The notes under the pieces were generated by a model. The model was not told where the DNA came from and made no database searches. It was given only the letters and a program-made list of their open reading frames with translations. Of a stretch of 33,744 nucleotides of DNA, positions 1 to 7,988 are shown piece by piece; position 1 is the stretch's first letter; each line of letters starts with the position of its first letter. This DNA comes from Pirellula sp. GTDB taxonomy: Bacteria > Planctomycetota > Planctomycetia > Pirellulales > Pirellulaceae. A program made the position numbers and the translations under genes. The DNA is taken from positions 21,389 through 55,132 of the forward strand of contig JAJTEK010000075.1 of assembly GCA_021299695.1 (NCBI GenBank), read 5' to 3'.

Positions 1-227
1 ACGCCAGCCGGCGGGGTAGCTTCTTCGAATTCCTGAGGAGCTGGCCCACGGCGATTTAGTTTTGTCGTGAAACCCCGGCGCGCCTCTGCTAGATCGACAC
101 CGAAAGAATGGTCGTTGACGAGTGGTCGATCAGGTTGCGAGGAAGTGGTTGATTCGTTTTTCGTGCCATTGCAGCCGACGAATATCGCAAGCGTTGCGAG
201 GGTGATGATCAATGGAGTTGGTTTCAT
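1..227 (-). CDS. Lipoprotein N-terminus, probably a secreted alpha/beta hydrolase (partial)
   Basis: An ATG on the minus strand at 227 opens a frame that runs without a stop to the window edge, so only about 75 N-terminal residues are present. The protein begins MKPTPLIITLATLAIF and then VGC, a good lipobox: a short basic start, a hydrophobic stretch and a cysteine near residue 19. This predicts a lipoprotein anchored in the cell envelope. After a Ser/Thr-rich linker comes RRGFTTKLNRRGPAPQEFEE and a Pro-rich turn. I associate that layout with the start of secreted prolyl-oligopeptidase-like hydrolases of planctomycetes, but the catalytic part lies outside the window, so this is a guess from memory. 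No strong ribosome binding site precedes the ATG. Lipoprotein status is fairly sure; enzyme class is uncertain. Confidence 0.6.
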   Translation of the reverse strand, partial: MKPTPLIITLATLAIFVGCNGTKNESTTSSQPDRPLVNDHSFGVDLAEARRGFTTKLNRRGPAPQEFEEATPPAG

Positions 228-797
228 GCGATCGCCTGCGAGATTATCACCGTGGTCACGGTTGTCGCCGGAGACCACGATTCAAAAAGTGAGGAAAGCA
301 CCGCCGGCGACTTCGGTGCACCATATTGTTCGAGCTTCTTCTCGTGCTCCGTGCTCCGTGCTCGTGCTCGAAGAGGCCTAGTATAGCTATCCGGCCCATT
401 GGTCCGCAAGTTCCCGCGAACCTCTTCGATCAACGATCGGCACCGCCGCAGTTCAAACCGCCATCGAGTACGAGTACCGTCCGCCGCGGCGGACTGAGTA
501 CCGCTTCGCTGAGTACGAGTACGACGAAATCCGAGGCGATGCAATAGCAATCGTTTAACCCGCAGCCAACGGCGAGGAAGTCGCTATTTTGCACTCATGT
601 CGTACTCCGCATCGCGACCATCCGCACCGGCTGAGAGTTGACTTCGATAAGTGTCAAGTCGATCTCAGCAGAAGAAAAATTCCGTCATGATCTCCTCGAT
701 TAGATTACGAGCACAAGTCACTTCGCCGAGCGTCTTGATTCGACGTCTCATTTTGCATTCGGCATTGGCAAACCTCAAGCTACGTTCCGCAAGTCGG
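228..797. other. Intergenic stretch with repeat sequence and no convincing gene
   Basis: No reading frame here has a believable start, ribosome binding site and protein-like composition. The stretch holds a low-complexity GTGCTC-rich segment at about 329-372, bounded by the inverted heptamers TTCGAGC and GCTCGAA. GTGCTC is the reverse complement of the GAGCAC hexamer of the dispersed repeats, so this is probably a decayed copy in the opposite orientation. The full repeat copy at 424-617 follows. A half-copy (CTCGATTAGATTACGAGCAC) lies at about 694-713. Confidence 0.6.
424..617 (+). repeat. Dispersed palindromic repeat, long copy 1
   Basis: This block aligns without gaps to 2787-2980 at a constant offset of 2363 bp, with about 14 differences over 194 bp by my count. 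Its core is the perfect 16-bp palindrome GTCCGCCGCGGCGGAC at 479-494. GAGTAC hexamers lie on both sides, and the right arm has an extra CGCTTCGCTGAGTAC segment. A conserved tail follows, including GAAATCC, GCGATGCA and a stretch running from CAATCGTTTAACCC to TATTTTGCACTCAT. The GTAC on each side of the core can also pair, lengthening the potential hairpin. No coding potential is evident. Confidence 0.9.
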
Positions 798-1013
798 CTA
801 GAGTTGCTTTGCCACGGCGATCGAGTAGACAACCTGAATCAACCCGATACACCCTATGATTGCGCAGGTTAGATACGCTGCTTTCAGAGTAGGATAAGGG
901 TTGACCGCCTCAGTTGCGATAAGAATCGCGATCGCTGCGGATGCAAGCACGGCCACGATACCCAAGATCCGGAGTTGGCGTGTCTTCGCAAGACGTTGAG
1001 TTGATTCTGTCAT
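798..1013 (-). CDS. Small two-helix membrane protein of unknown function
   Basis: This is a 71-residue protein with a short polar N-terminus (MTESTQRLAKTRQ), two hydrophobic helices of about 20 residues each (from LGIVAVLASAA and from LTCAIIGCIGL) separated by a loop rich in Pro and Tyr, and a short basic tail ending AKQL. I do not recognise a family. Two ATGs compete. The outer one, at 1019, sits only two bases from the GGAG on the minus strand. The inner one, at 1013, has that GGAG at a normal eight-base spacing, so I chose it. The gene stands alone, converging with nothing and followed by repeat DNA. It probably encodes an inner-membrane peptide; its role cannot be told. Confidence 0.6.
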   Translation of the reverse strand: MTESTQRLAKTRQLRILGIVAVLASAAIAILIATEAVNPYPTLKAAYLTCAIIGCIGLIQVVYSIAVAKQL

Positions 1014-1346
1014 CACCATGTCTCCTCTTAGAGGTCGTTTCTATTGATAAATCAAGGGTCATTGTAATGGAACAACGAACGCCCCGAACACCAAAATAAC
1101 CCCTGGTTGCCACCAAGTGACTCGGACACCAGGAAATGCCCGATCGGAAACTCGGGTGCATTTTCTGGTTCTGCCCCCCGCTTCGGAGCCGTACCGTCCG
1201 ATCCAAACCAGCGGAAAACTCGTGGATGTGGCCAATTTCGCTGCCAACTTGACCAACCGCACGATGTACGCTTAAACTTACACCATGTCTAGTATAGCAT
1301 ACATCACCGGTGGCTTATTTCAATCGACTGTCAGGAGGGTTTTGGC
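1014..1346. other. Intergenic region with weak coding-like signals on both strands
   Basis: No gene here can be defended. A plus-strand frame without its own start runs to a TAA at 1273-1275 and ends ANLTNRTMYA. A minus-strand frame at 1059-1262 overlaps it. Both have fairly protein-like composition, so one may be the tail of a decayed gene. The last part is the leader of the membrane-protein gene at 1347, with an excellent AGGAGG at 1333-1338. The ten bases CTAGTATAGC occur at 1289-1298 and again at 378-387. Confidence 0.4.
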
Positions 1347-1850
1347 ATGAGTTTTCACGAGAAAAGTGCGTTGGCATGTTTGTTTTCGATCGGTTTGGTT
1401 TACGTCCCATACTTCGTCTTTGTCTTTCGATTTCCGATGGCAACACTTGGTCTGTTCTGGGTATCGGCGATTGGGTTGGTGGCTTTGTTGACAGCATTCC
1501 ACATCGTTAACGCGATCGCTACACGATCGATTCGCACCACCGGTGAAATTCCGCCGGTCGACGAACTCGATCACAAAATCGAATTGAAGGCAGCGAAGTG
1601 GGCTGGCTTCATCCTGGCATTCGCCGTGGTCACATGGATACTCGTCGCCATGTACTCAATTCCCCTGATTGGTAGCAGCATCCTTGAACAAGAGCAGGCC
1701 ATGAGCAGCGAAGTGTCCCCTTCAGGTTATGCCATACCAATGTTCAGGGCAATGGAAGCCGTGAATTGGCTATTTGCCGGATTTGTTTTAGCGAACATCG
1801 CCTACTATGGCGGCATTGTGTTCGGATATCGGAGAGTCGCCAGTGCGTAA
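1347..1850 (+). CDS. Four-helix membrane protein paired with an XRE regulator
   Basis: A 167-residue integral membrane protein. Four hydrophobic segments are visible: about residues 7-27 ([20 protein letters not shown]), 31-52, 85-108 ([19 protein letters not shown]) and 138-160 ([20 protein letters not shown]). A charged loop between helices 2 and 3 carries [17 protein letters not shown]. The start is well supported by AGGAGG eight bases upstream of the ATG. The next gene, a short XRE-type regulator, overlaps this one by eight bases. Small multi-helix proteins of the DUF2178/DUF2975 kind are commonly paired with such regulators, and this looks like a member of that broad class, though I cannot name the family. 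The role is unknown; the pair may control its own expression. Confidence 0.8.
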   Translation: MSFHEKSALACLFSIGLVYVPYFVFVFRFPMATLGLFWVSAIGLVALLTAFHIVNAIATRSIRTTGEIPPVDELDHKIELKAAKWAGFILAFAVVTWILVAMYSIPLIGSSILEQEQAMSSEVSPSGYAIPMFRAMEAVNWLFAGFVLANIAYYGGIVFGYRRVASA

Positions 1851-2091
1851 GGTCTTGATATCCAATCGTATTCGCGAGTTACGCTTCCGCGCCGGCGAGA
1901 TGACTCAGCAGGCTCTCGCGGATAGTGTTGGAATCACTCGTCAAACCATCATTGCGTTGGAACAAGGCAAATACTACCCATCGCTTGAGTTGGCCTTTTT
2001 GATTGCCGAGACGTTTGGCGTTGAACTACAAGAAGTCTTCCAACACCAGAACAGTTCGGGTCCACTGAAACGTTCGGCGAATCCTTCATGA
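1843..2091 (+). CDS. Short XRE-family helix-turn-helix transcriptional regulator
   Basis: From a GTG at 1843 this encodes 82 residues. They are almost entirely one XRE/Cro-C1 domain: [20 protein letters not shown] (first helices), [18 protein letters not shown] (recognition helix and turn), then [18 protein letters not shown], followed by a short polar tail. This matches the small stand-alone regulators found beside DUF2178/DUF2975-like membrane proteins. I prefer GTG 1843 to the ATG at 1807 because GGAGAG lies six bases before it and the domain starts just after it. The GTG overlaps the stop of the membrane-protein gene (GTGCGTAA), which suggests translational coupling. It likely represses its own two-gene operon; that is inference from the family. 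Confidence 0.88.
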   Translation: MRKVLISNRIRELRFRAGEMTQQALADSVGITRQTIIALEQGKYYPSLELAFLIAETFGVELQEVFQHQNSSGPLKRSANPS

Positions 2092-2104
2092 GTCCACGCA
2101 AATG

Positions 2105-2175
2105 CCATCGATTACGAGCACCGTCCGCCGCGGCGGACTGAGCACGAGCACGACGAAATCCGATAAATGGCACGA
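2105..2175 (+). repeat. Dispersed palindromic repeat, short copy 2
   Basis: This copy holds the identical 16-bp core palindrome GTCCGCCGCGGCGGAC at 2123-2138, preceded by CATCGATTACGAGCACC and followed by TGAGCACGAGCACGACGAAA and TCCGA. It lacks the CGCTTCGCTGAGTAC segment of the long copies, and its hexamers read GAGCAC rather than GAGTAC. The tail diverges after ATCCGA. It sits directly between the XRE gene and the Mrr remnant. Confidence 0.88.
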
Positions 2176-2223
2176 ACAATCGGGGTAACTGAGCAGGCGA
2201 CGGTCCACCCAATAGCTCGGCCC

Positions 2224-2420
2224 CTAAAGGTCTTGCTCGAACTGTGCAAAGAAGCTCGGATCGACATCGTAGGTAGTCCGAGCGATCAGCCCCAACTCCA
2301 ATGACTCGAATAGCTCGACCAGCTTTTCACCATCGACTAATTCAATTGGCGGAACACCATCCCGTCGCCGACGTGCTCAAGGAGCGGGAGCATCAGGGAC
2401 TGAAAGTCAGGGATTGGCAA
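2224..2420 (-). pseudogene. Remnant of an Mrr-type restriction endonuclease, internal deletion
   Basis: Read on the minus strand from a TTG at 2420, the first frame gives LPIPDFQSLMLPLLEHVGDG. That is the typical start of the winged-helix N-domain of Mrr-like endonucleases. The frame then stops at a TAG near 2340. A second frame, starting in the same place in sequence, gives DGVPPIELVDGEKLVELFE, then GLIARTTYDVDPSFFAQFEQ and a stop at 2224. This matches the usual Mrr C-terminus (DG-PPI-LIDG-KL-EL, then T-Y-V). Only about 65 codons of a roughly 300-codon gene remain, and the catalytic core is gone. The fusion is out of frame. GGAAAC sits just before the TTG, and the start lies ten bases after the stop of the 73-residue gene upstream, so the two were probably one operon. 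The identification rests on remembered family patterns. Confidence 0.72.
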
Positions 2421-2429
2421 GTGAGTTTC

Positions 2430-2651
2430 CTATAAATCTTTCTGAGGAACGTCCTCGGCGTTGTTGTTGCCATTTTCTTCATCATCCAGTGATGCGAATA
2501 GATCGTCCGCAATTCCGCACAGATCGTCATCTGTCAACGGTGAAGTGGGCAATTCACCTGAGCGTCGAATCAGAGACACGACGACAGCATGCTGCTCGAT
2601 GGGATCAAGCCTGTCGAAGGATTCAAGGATTTTGCTCGCGTTTTCTGTCAT
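2430..2651 (-). CDS. Small acidic protein of unknown function, upstream of the Mrr remnant
   Basis: A 73-residue protein starting MTENASKILESFDRLDPIEQ, followed by HAVVVSLIRRSGELPTSPLT and a strongly acidic tail (DDLFASLDDEENGNNNAEDV). The first half looks like one or two amphipathic helices; there is no signal peptide or membrane segment. AAGGTG lies about six bases before the ATG, which supports the start. The pattern 'helix, DP-EQ-AVV--LIRR' resembles short antitoxin-like or accessory proteins seen beside toxins and nucleases, but I cannot assign a family. The next frame on the same strand, ten bases on, is the broken Mrr endonuclease. The small gene may be the surviving partner of a restriction or defence module. 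That link is inferred from position only. Confidence 0.6.
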   Translation of the reverse strand: MTENASKILESFDRLDPIEQHAVVVSLIRRSGELPTSPLTDDDLCGIADDLFASLDDEENGNNNAEDVPQKDL

Positions 2652-2786
2652 GGTTCACCTTGAGCATCATGATAACCCAAAGTCGGCGGCGTCGCGAGCA
2701 AGGCACGAACGCTGCCAAGACGATTGCCAGCTAGCTGACGAACCTTGGGCTCCGGTGGCTCAAGGCCACCCGGGGGCCGAGAACCG

Positions 2787-2980
2787 CTTCGATCCATGTG
2801 CGGCAACGCCGCAGTTCCAACAGCCATCGAGTACGAGTACCGTCCGCCGCGGCGGACTGAGTACCGCTTCGCTGAGTACGAGTACGATGAAATCCAACGC
2901 GATGCAAGAACAATCGTTTAACCCGCAGCCAACGGCGAGGAAGTCGCTATTTTGCACTCATCTCGTACTCAGCATCGCGA
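2787..2980 (+). repeat. Dispersed palindromic repeat, long copy 3
   Basis: This is the partner of 424-617 in the same orientation, with the core palindrome at 2842-2857. Similarity fades before CTTCGATC at the left and after GCATCGCGA at the right, so the duplicated unit is close to 194 bp. The tail from CAATCGTTTAACCC to TTTTGCACTCAT is identical in both copies. Confidence 0.9.
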
Positions 2981-3049
2981 TGTCCCTCACTCCGGGGATT
3001 TGAGTTCGACAAACGTCGTGTCGGTCCTGATCGAAGAAGGAAACCATCA

Positions 3050-3140
3050 CGGATGCCTCGATTCGATTACGAGCACGAGCACCGTCCGCCGCGGCGGACT
3101 GAGTACGAGTATGACAAAATCCGAGGCGATGCACGAACGG
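3050..3140 (+). repeat. Dispersed palindromic repeat, short copy 4
   Basis: Core palindrome GTCCGCCGCGGCGGAC at 3084-3099. The left arm has GATTACGAGCACGAGCACC and the right arm TGAGTACGAGTATGACAAAA, followed by TCCGAGGCGATGCACGAAC. Like copy 2 it lacks the CGCTTCGCTGAGTAC segment. It lies just beyond the 3' end of acs. Confidence 0.88.
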
Positions 3141-3162
3141 ACGCTCCGTAGCTGCAAGTTAC

Positions 3163-3191
3163 GCCTCCGCCGGGCAAGCCCGACGGTAGGC
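3163..3191 (-). terminator. Strong GC-rich hairpin downstream of acs
   Basis: GCCT, CCGCCGGGC, a two-base AA loop, GCCCGACGG, T, AGGC can fold into a stem of about 13 pairs with one C-A mismatch and one bulge. It lies 49-77 bases beyond the acs stop on the minus strand, where a terminator would be expected. No run of T follows on either strand, so it may instead be a general 3' hairpin or a short repeat. Confidence 0.4.
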
Positions 3192-3239
3192 TCACACAGC
3201 CGCCCGCGGCCAAGTCCAAAGCGATCCAAGCATCGTGGC

Positions 3240-5134
3240 TCAGCTTTCTTCGTCGCTGCGAAGTTTCGCTAAAACACTGAAATCTTCTAGCGTCGAGGTG
3301 TCTTGCACGTTCTCTTTGCCAGAAGCAATATCGCGCAAAAGCCGACGCATGATCTTGCCGCTCCGCGTCTTGGGCAACATCGTGGTAAATCGGATCTCGT
3401 CGGGGACCGCCAACGCACCGATCTCCTTGCGCACATGCTTTTTCAACTCCTCTCGGATTGACTCATCGGGCGCGTGATTCTTGAGCGTCACAAACACCGC
3501 TATCCCTTGCCCCTTGATCTCGTCAGGCCTGCCCACCGCTGCGGCTTCTGCCACCGATGGATGACTCACCAACGCGCTTTCGATCTCGATGGTGCTAAGC
3601 CTGTGTCCCGATACGTTGATCACATCGTCGATCCGACCCATGATCCAATAGTACCCGTCCTCGTCCTGACGTGCGTTGTCTCCCGTCAAGTACATGTGCG
3701 GCACTTTCTTCCAATACGTTTCCTTGAATCGCTCGTCGTCGCCCCAAACCCCACGGAGCATCCCCGGCCAAGGCTTCTCGATGCACAACATCCCTCCCTC
3801 GTTGGTCCCGACGTCGCTCAAATCCGCATGCAAAACCCTTGGCACAATCCCAGGAAGCGGCTTGGTGCACGAACCGGGTTTGCACGGAATCGCGCCAGGC
3901 AACGGGGACATCATGATCCCACCCGTCTCGGTCTGCCACCAAGTATCGACTATCGGACATCGCCCCCCCACCAATCTTGTTGTAATACCACATCGATGAA
4001 CGCGCGAATGGCCGTCGGGGCTGTGTACAAAATGGTCACTTTGTATTTCTCGATCAGCTCCCAAAAACGGTCCTCGGCAGGCCAGTTCGGTGCCCCCTCA
4101 TAGAGAACCTGAGTCGCTCCGGCCGAAAGCGGTCCATAGACGATGTAACTGTGGCCAGTGATCCAACCGCAGTCGGCCGTGCACCAAAAGATGTCCTGAC
4201 CGGGCTTGTGATCAAAGACCCATTCAAACGTTCGCTTGGCATACAAGTTGTATCCTGCCGTGGTGTGCTTGATCCCTTTGGGTTTCCCCGTCGAGCCCGA
4301 CGTGTAAAGAATAAAAAGGGGATCCTCACTGTCGAGCTCTACGGCCGGAAAATGATCGGGGGTATCGGCCGTGATCTCGTGCCACCAAAGATCGCGATGG
4401 GCCTGCATCGCCGGTTCGTTACCCGCCCGACGCAACACGATGCAGTGCTCGACACTCGGACTTTTGGCCAAGGCCTCGTCGACGGTTTGCTTTAGCGCAA
4501 GGAGCTTCCCTCGCCTCCATCCACCATCGGCCGTAATAACCAACTTGGCCTGCGCATCGTTATTCCGATCGGCGATAGCCTCGGCACTAAATCCACCGAA
4601 TATCACCGAATGGATCGCGCCGATCCGCGCACATGCGAGCATCGCTACGGGAAGTTCTGGAACCATGGGCATGTAGATGCTCACGCGGTCTCCTTTTTTG
4701 ATCCCAAGCTTGCTCAGGGCCGCAGCAAAACGGCACACGTCCTTGGTCAGGTCCGCATAAGTGATCGTGCGGGTATCGCCCGGCTCACCTTCCCAATGGA
4801 ATGCAACCCGGTCGCCCCGGCCAGCTTGCACGTGCGCATCGAGGCAATTGTAGGAAACATTCGTCTTGCCACCGAGGAACCACTGCGCAACTGGCTCTTG
4901 CCAATCGAGCGTTTGTGTAAAGGGCTCGAACCAGTGCAAGTGCTCTCGGGCTTGGGCTTCCCAAAACTTTTCGGTATCGCCAATCGAGGTCTCGTAAAGA
5001 GCTTGATACGCATCCATCGACCCGATTTCGGCAGTTTGCGAAAATTCGCTACTCGGCGGAAAGACCCGCGTTTCGTTCATCACATTGGCGATTTGCTTGG
5101 GGGCTTTGGATTCAGGACTGTGCTCAGTGGCCAT
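3240..5134 (-). pseudogene. acs: Acetyl-CoA synthetase gene, interrupted by internal deletion and frameshift
   Basis: Acs makes acetyl-CoA from acetate, ATP and CoA through acetyl-AMP, in the cytoplasm. The N-terminal frame (5134 down to about 3995) holds the first 380 residues, including the P-loop-like YTSGSTGKPKG at 277-287 and WWTADCGW-type motif WCTADCGW near 318-324. The C-terminal frame resumes at [15 protein letters not shown] and ends with the domain carrying the conserved acetylation-site motif [10 protein letters not shown]. Between them the sequence jumps from TAIRAFI directly to [10 protein letters not shown]. About 30 residues that normally lie there, including the adenine-binding VGEP motif, are missing, and the join is out of frame. 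A run of seven G (3963-3969) then causes a second shift; six would keep the frame. Total recognisable protein is about 630 residues against about 650 expected. As read, no active enzyme can be made. The start lacks a strong ribosome binding site. Confidence 0.9.
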
Positions 5135-5233
5135 CGTTTTTCTCGGTTCGATGCAAAGACCAACGGGAAAGGAAAATAATCAACGAAAAAGACCTAGGGC
5201 ATGTACTCTGGGACATGTAGCGATCGGACTGAA

Positions 5234-6175
5234 TCAAAGCCCCATCGCAGGACGCTCTAGCGGCATGAATTGCGATAAGTATCGGTGGCTCTGTACCAAG
5301 GCCGATTTGCGGTTTTCCAGCGAGCCTTCATAAGCTCGATCCTCAACCTCCACGCACACCGGACCCCGATAACCCGCATCGCTCAATACCGAAAAGAACC
5401 GTCCCCAATGAACATCTCCTAAGCCAGGAAGTTTGGGGAAATGGTACAGGTTCGGATGCGCGAAAATCCCATGCTCGTCGACCAAATGGGAATCGAGCCG
5501 AACGTCCTTGGCATGCACATGATAAATCCGATCGATAAACTCTCGAATCGGCTTGAGGTAATCCATGTGCTGGAACACCAAGTGTGAGGGGTCGTAGTTG
5601 AGCCCCAAGTGAGGGCTCCCCAGATCTGAAAAGAGCCTTCGCCAAATCGCGGGCGAACTGGCGATGTTCTTTCCGCCTGGCCACTCGTCGGCCGTGAAAA
5701 TCATCGGGCAATTCTCGATCCCGATGCGCACCGAGTGCTTCTCAGCAAAATCCACCAACGGCCCCCAAGTCTTGAGCATTCTGGGCCAATTGTCTTCGAC
5801 ACTCTTGGTATGATCGCGTCCGATGAAGGTGTTGACCTGGTGGACTCCCAATCGTCGAGCCGCTGCAATCACCTGCTTGAGATGCTCACAGCACCGTTCG
5901 GCCTCCTGAAGGTCCGAGGATAAGCAGTTCGGGTAGTAGCCCAAGCCGCTGATCTCAATCTTATGCTTGGCCAATAGCTGGTGGATTTGTGCGACATCCC
6001 TATCGCCCAACTCCTGAACATTCACGTGGGTCACACCCGCATAGCGACGATCCGCTTTGCTCGGAGGCCAACACATCAGCTCGACGGTTTGATATCCGAT
6101 CGATGCGGCGAGTTCGATGACTTCCGCGAGACCCAGCTCCGGGACAATCGCGCTTACGAAACCGAGTTGCATCAT
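5234..6175 (-). CDS. Sugar phosphate isomerase/epimerase family protein (xylose isomerase-like TIM barrel)
   Basis: A 313-residue cytoplasmic protein of the AP-endonuclease-2/xylose isomerase-like TIM-barrel family, whose members isomerise or epimerise sugars and inositol derivatives with a divalent metal. The expected metal ligands are visible in order: Glu154 in IGIENCP, Asp195 in NYDPSH, His221 in YHVHAKD, and Glu276 or Glu278 in CVEVED. The start is either of two adjacent ATGs (6175 or 6172); no clear ribosome binding site precedes them. It begins 16 bases after the odhB stop on the same strand, and acs follows after 99 bases, so the three may be co-transcribed. The substrate cannot be told from sequence. 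It is closest in character to the many IolE/IolI-like proteins of planctomycetes. Confidence 0.85.
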   Translation of the reverse strand: MMQLGFVSAIVPELGLAEVIELAASIGYQTVELMCWPPSKADRRYAGVTHVNVQELGDRDVAQIHQLLAKHKIEISGLGYYPNCLSSDLQEAERCCEHLKQVIAAARRLGVHQVNTFIGRDHTKSVEDNWPRMLKTWGPLVDFAEKHSVRIGIENCPMIFTADEWPGGKNIASSPAIWRRLFSDLGSPHLGLNYDPSHLVFQHMDYLKPIREFIDRIYHVHAKDVRLDSHLVDEHGIFAHPNLYHFPKLPGLGDVHWGRFFSVLSDAGYRGPVCVEVEDRAYEGSLENRKSALVQSHRYLSQFMPLERPAMGL

Positions 6176-6191
6176 GGAAAACGACGTTCTC

Positions 6192-7451
6192 TTAGAGTTC
6201 CAGGAAAAGACGAGCTGGATCCTCGATCACTTCTTTGATGGTCTTGAGGAACGAGACCGCTTCGCGACCGTCGATGATGCGATGATCATAGGTCAAGGCC
6301 AAGTACATCATCGGGCGAATCACAACCTGACCGTTGAGCGCAACGGGACGCTCTTGGATGGAGTGCAAGCCGAGGATCCCACTCTGAGGTGGATTGACGA
6401 TCGGAGTCGACAAGAGCGAGCCATAAATACCACCGTTGCTGATGGTGAACGTCCCCCCCTCGAGATCTTCAGGCATGAGACGATTGTTCTTGGCCAAGTC
6501 GGCAAATTCCCCAATCGTACGCTCGATGTCTGCGAAACTCATCCGCTCGACATTTCGCAAAACAGGAACCACCAGCCCCTTGCCGCCACCGATCGCGATG
6601 CCGATATCGTAGTACTGTTTGTAAACGATGTTGTTTCCTCGAACCTCTGCATTGACCGCCGGGTAGCGCTTGAGAGCCTCGCATGCCGCTTTGGCGAAAA
6701 ACGACATAAACCCGAGCTTCGTGCCGTGCTTTTCAAGAAAAGCGTCTTTGTATTTATTGCGAAGCTGCATGACTGGCTGCATGTCGACTTCATTGAAAGT
6801 CGTCAGCAAGGCCGCTTCGTGCTGGGCTCGTACTAGCCGTGTCGCAATCGTGCGACGGATCATGCTCATGGGCTTGATCTCCTCGCTCCGATTCTGCGAA
6901 CCCTGCTGGACCGCAATCGATGTGGCCACTGGAACAACGACCGGTGCCTGAGTCGGCGATACGACGACCGGCGCGCTCGGCGGAACACTTCGACCGGTCG
7001 AAGCATTGGCGACGTCCTCCTTCAACACCCGACCACCAGGTCCCGTGCCGGGAATCGACTCAGGGGTTATCCCAAGATCCCCAGCCATACGTCGCGCCGC
7101 GGGCATCACGCGCGCATCGCCAGAAGATCCTGCCGAGGCGACCGCTGCAGATGGCGAAGTTGAGGATGGTCCTGCCGAAGGGGCCGTTACGTTGGCCGAA
7201 CTCGACGCCGTTTTGGCCGCCGGTTGGAACTCCGCAATCGCTTCGCCAACGGCTGCAAACTGATCGTTAGGCTTAAGAATCCTCAAGAGAATCCCATCAA
7301 CTGGGGCCGAAACCTGCACGGATGCCTTCTCGGTCTCTAGATCGACCAAGTCGGTGCCGGCGGCGACCCACTCCCCTTCCTTTTTGAGCCATTGGCTAAT
7401 CTGGACTTCGGAAATGCTTTCACCAACAGCAGGTACGACGATGGGTGTCAT
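6192..7451 (-). CDS. odhB: Dihydrolipoyllysine succinyltransferase, E2 of 2-oxoglutarate dehydrogenase
   Basis: OdhB (SucB) is the core of the 2-oxoglutarate dehydrogenase complex and transfers the succinyl group from lipoate to CoA in the citric acid cycle. From the ATG at 7451 it has 419 residues. It shows an N-terminal lipoyl domain (about 1-77, lipoylated Lys42 in DLETEKAS), an Ala/Ser/Pro linker, an E1/E3-binding domain (about 115-148, [15 protein letters not shown] to GRVLKEDV), a second Pro/Val-rich linker, and a catalytic domain (about 190-419) with [13 protein letters not shown] and the active-site HRIIDG (His390, Asp394). A TTG at 7466 could add five residues, but neither start has a good ribosome binding site. 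Lipoyl and catalytic motifs favour the succinyl over the acetyl enzyme. The E1 (sucA) and E3 genes are not adjacent. Confidence 0.93.
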   Translation of the reverse strand: MTPIVVPAVGESISEVQISQWLKKEGEWVAAGTDLVDLETEKASVQVSAPVDGILLRILKPNDQFAAVGEAIAEFQPAAKTASSSANVTAPSAGPSSTSPSAAVASAGSSGDARVMPAARRMAGDLGITPESIPGTGPGGRVLKEDVANASTGRSVPPSAPVVVSPTQAPVVVPVATSIAVQQGSQNRSEEIKPMSMIRRTIATRLVRAQHEAALLTTFNEVDMQPVMQLRNKYKDAFLEKHGTKLGFMSFFAKAACEALKRYPAVNAEVRGNNIVYKQYYDIGIAIGGGKGLVVPVLRNVERMSFADIERTIGEFADLAKNNRLMPEDLEGGTFTISNGGIYGSLLSTPIVNPPQSGILGLHSIQERPVALNGQVVIRPMMYLALTYDHRIIDGREAVSFLKTIKEVIEDPARLFLEL

Positions 7452-7587
7452 AAAAATTACGGACAAAGGGGATCAGAGGTAGTTCATGGGTTGGCAGGCT
7501 AAATTCAACGATCCGAAATCATAGCCTAAAGGCAAATCGACTCCAACACAGGCTTCGCTTGGAAAATCAAATCGCGCGGGATAAAAA

Positions 7588-7619
7588 CCGATCCGTCCGA
7601 TCCGTCCGATCCGTCCGAT
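7588..7619. repeat. Three and a half copies of a 9-bp tandem repeat
   Basis: The unit CCGATCCGT is repeated three times exactly (7588-7596, 7597-7605, 7606-7614) and followed by a partial CCGAT. It lies about 137 bases upstream of the odhB start and about 600 bases upstream of rpoB. No function is evident. Confidence 0.9.
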
Positions 7620-7988
7620 GCCGACAGCTATTACAGTGCCATTTTGCGATTAATTTCCAAAAAACTCTTGATTTTAAACTAAGTGGCCTTTTGGGAACCT
7701 AGGCCGTTGCTAAACTAGGGAACTTGGCTGGACCCGGATTTGGCGGATTTTTCGTTGAGATCCTGGGCGCACTTGGGCGATGCGACAGCTTGACTTTCAA
7801 CAATTTCGAGGCGATGAGGGGATTGCTTTGGTTTTCCGAGATCATGTTCCTCATCGAGCCAACGTCTCGGCAGGTCGTAGACCGGTCGGTCTTTTCGAAA
7901 TTGTCTCTTCTGGCCTTGGGGGTTCGCACGAACGGATCTGTGCTGCGAACCAGGAGCGGTCTTTCTCAAAGAGTACGGAGGATTCTCA

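Larger units (their letters stand above)
2652..3239. other. Intergenic stretch with two repeat copies and two hairpins
   Basis: No convincing gene. The stretch contains the second long repeat copy (2787-2980), a short copy (about 3050-3140), a hairpin at 2752-2773 (GGTGGC, loop TCAAG, GCCACC) and a larger hairpin at 3163-3191. Short frames here change with the repeat sequence and lack ribosome binding sites. Confidence 0.6.

Noticed and set aside
67-381. A 104-codon plus-strand frame at the window start
   Set aside because: It lies opposite the lipoprotein start, which has a clear signal peptide, and it runs into low-complexity repeat DNA.
2430-2651. Antitoxin of a classical toxin-antitoxin pair
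   Set aside because: No toxin gene follows; the next frame is the Mrr remnant. The antitoxin idea is kept only as a possibility.
424-2980. Composite transposon
   Set aside because: The flanking copies encode nothing, and no transposase or target-site duplication was found.
424-3140. CRISPR array
   Set aside because: Only four copies, irregular spacing of hundreds to over a thousand bases, copies of two lengths, and no cas genes.
3240-5134. Two separate acetyl-CoA synthetase genes
   Set aside because: The two frames give consecutive parts of a single Acs protein and meet at a visible deletion and G-run.
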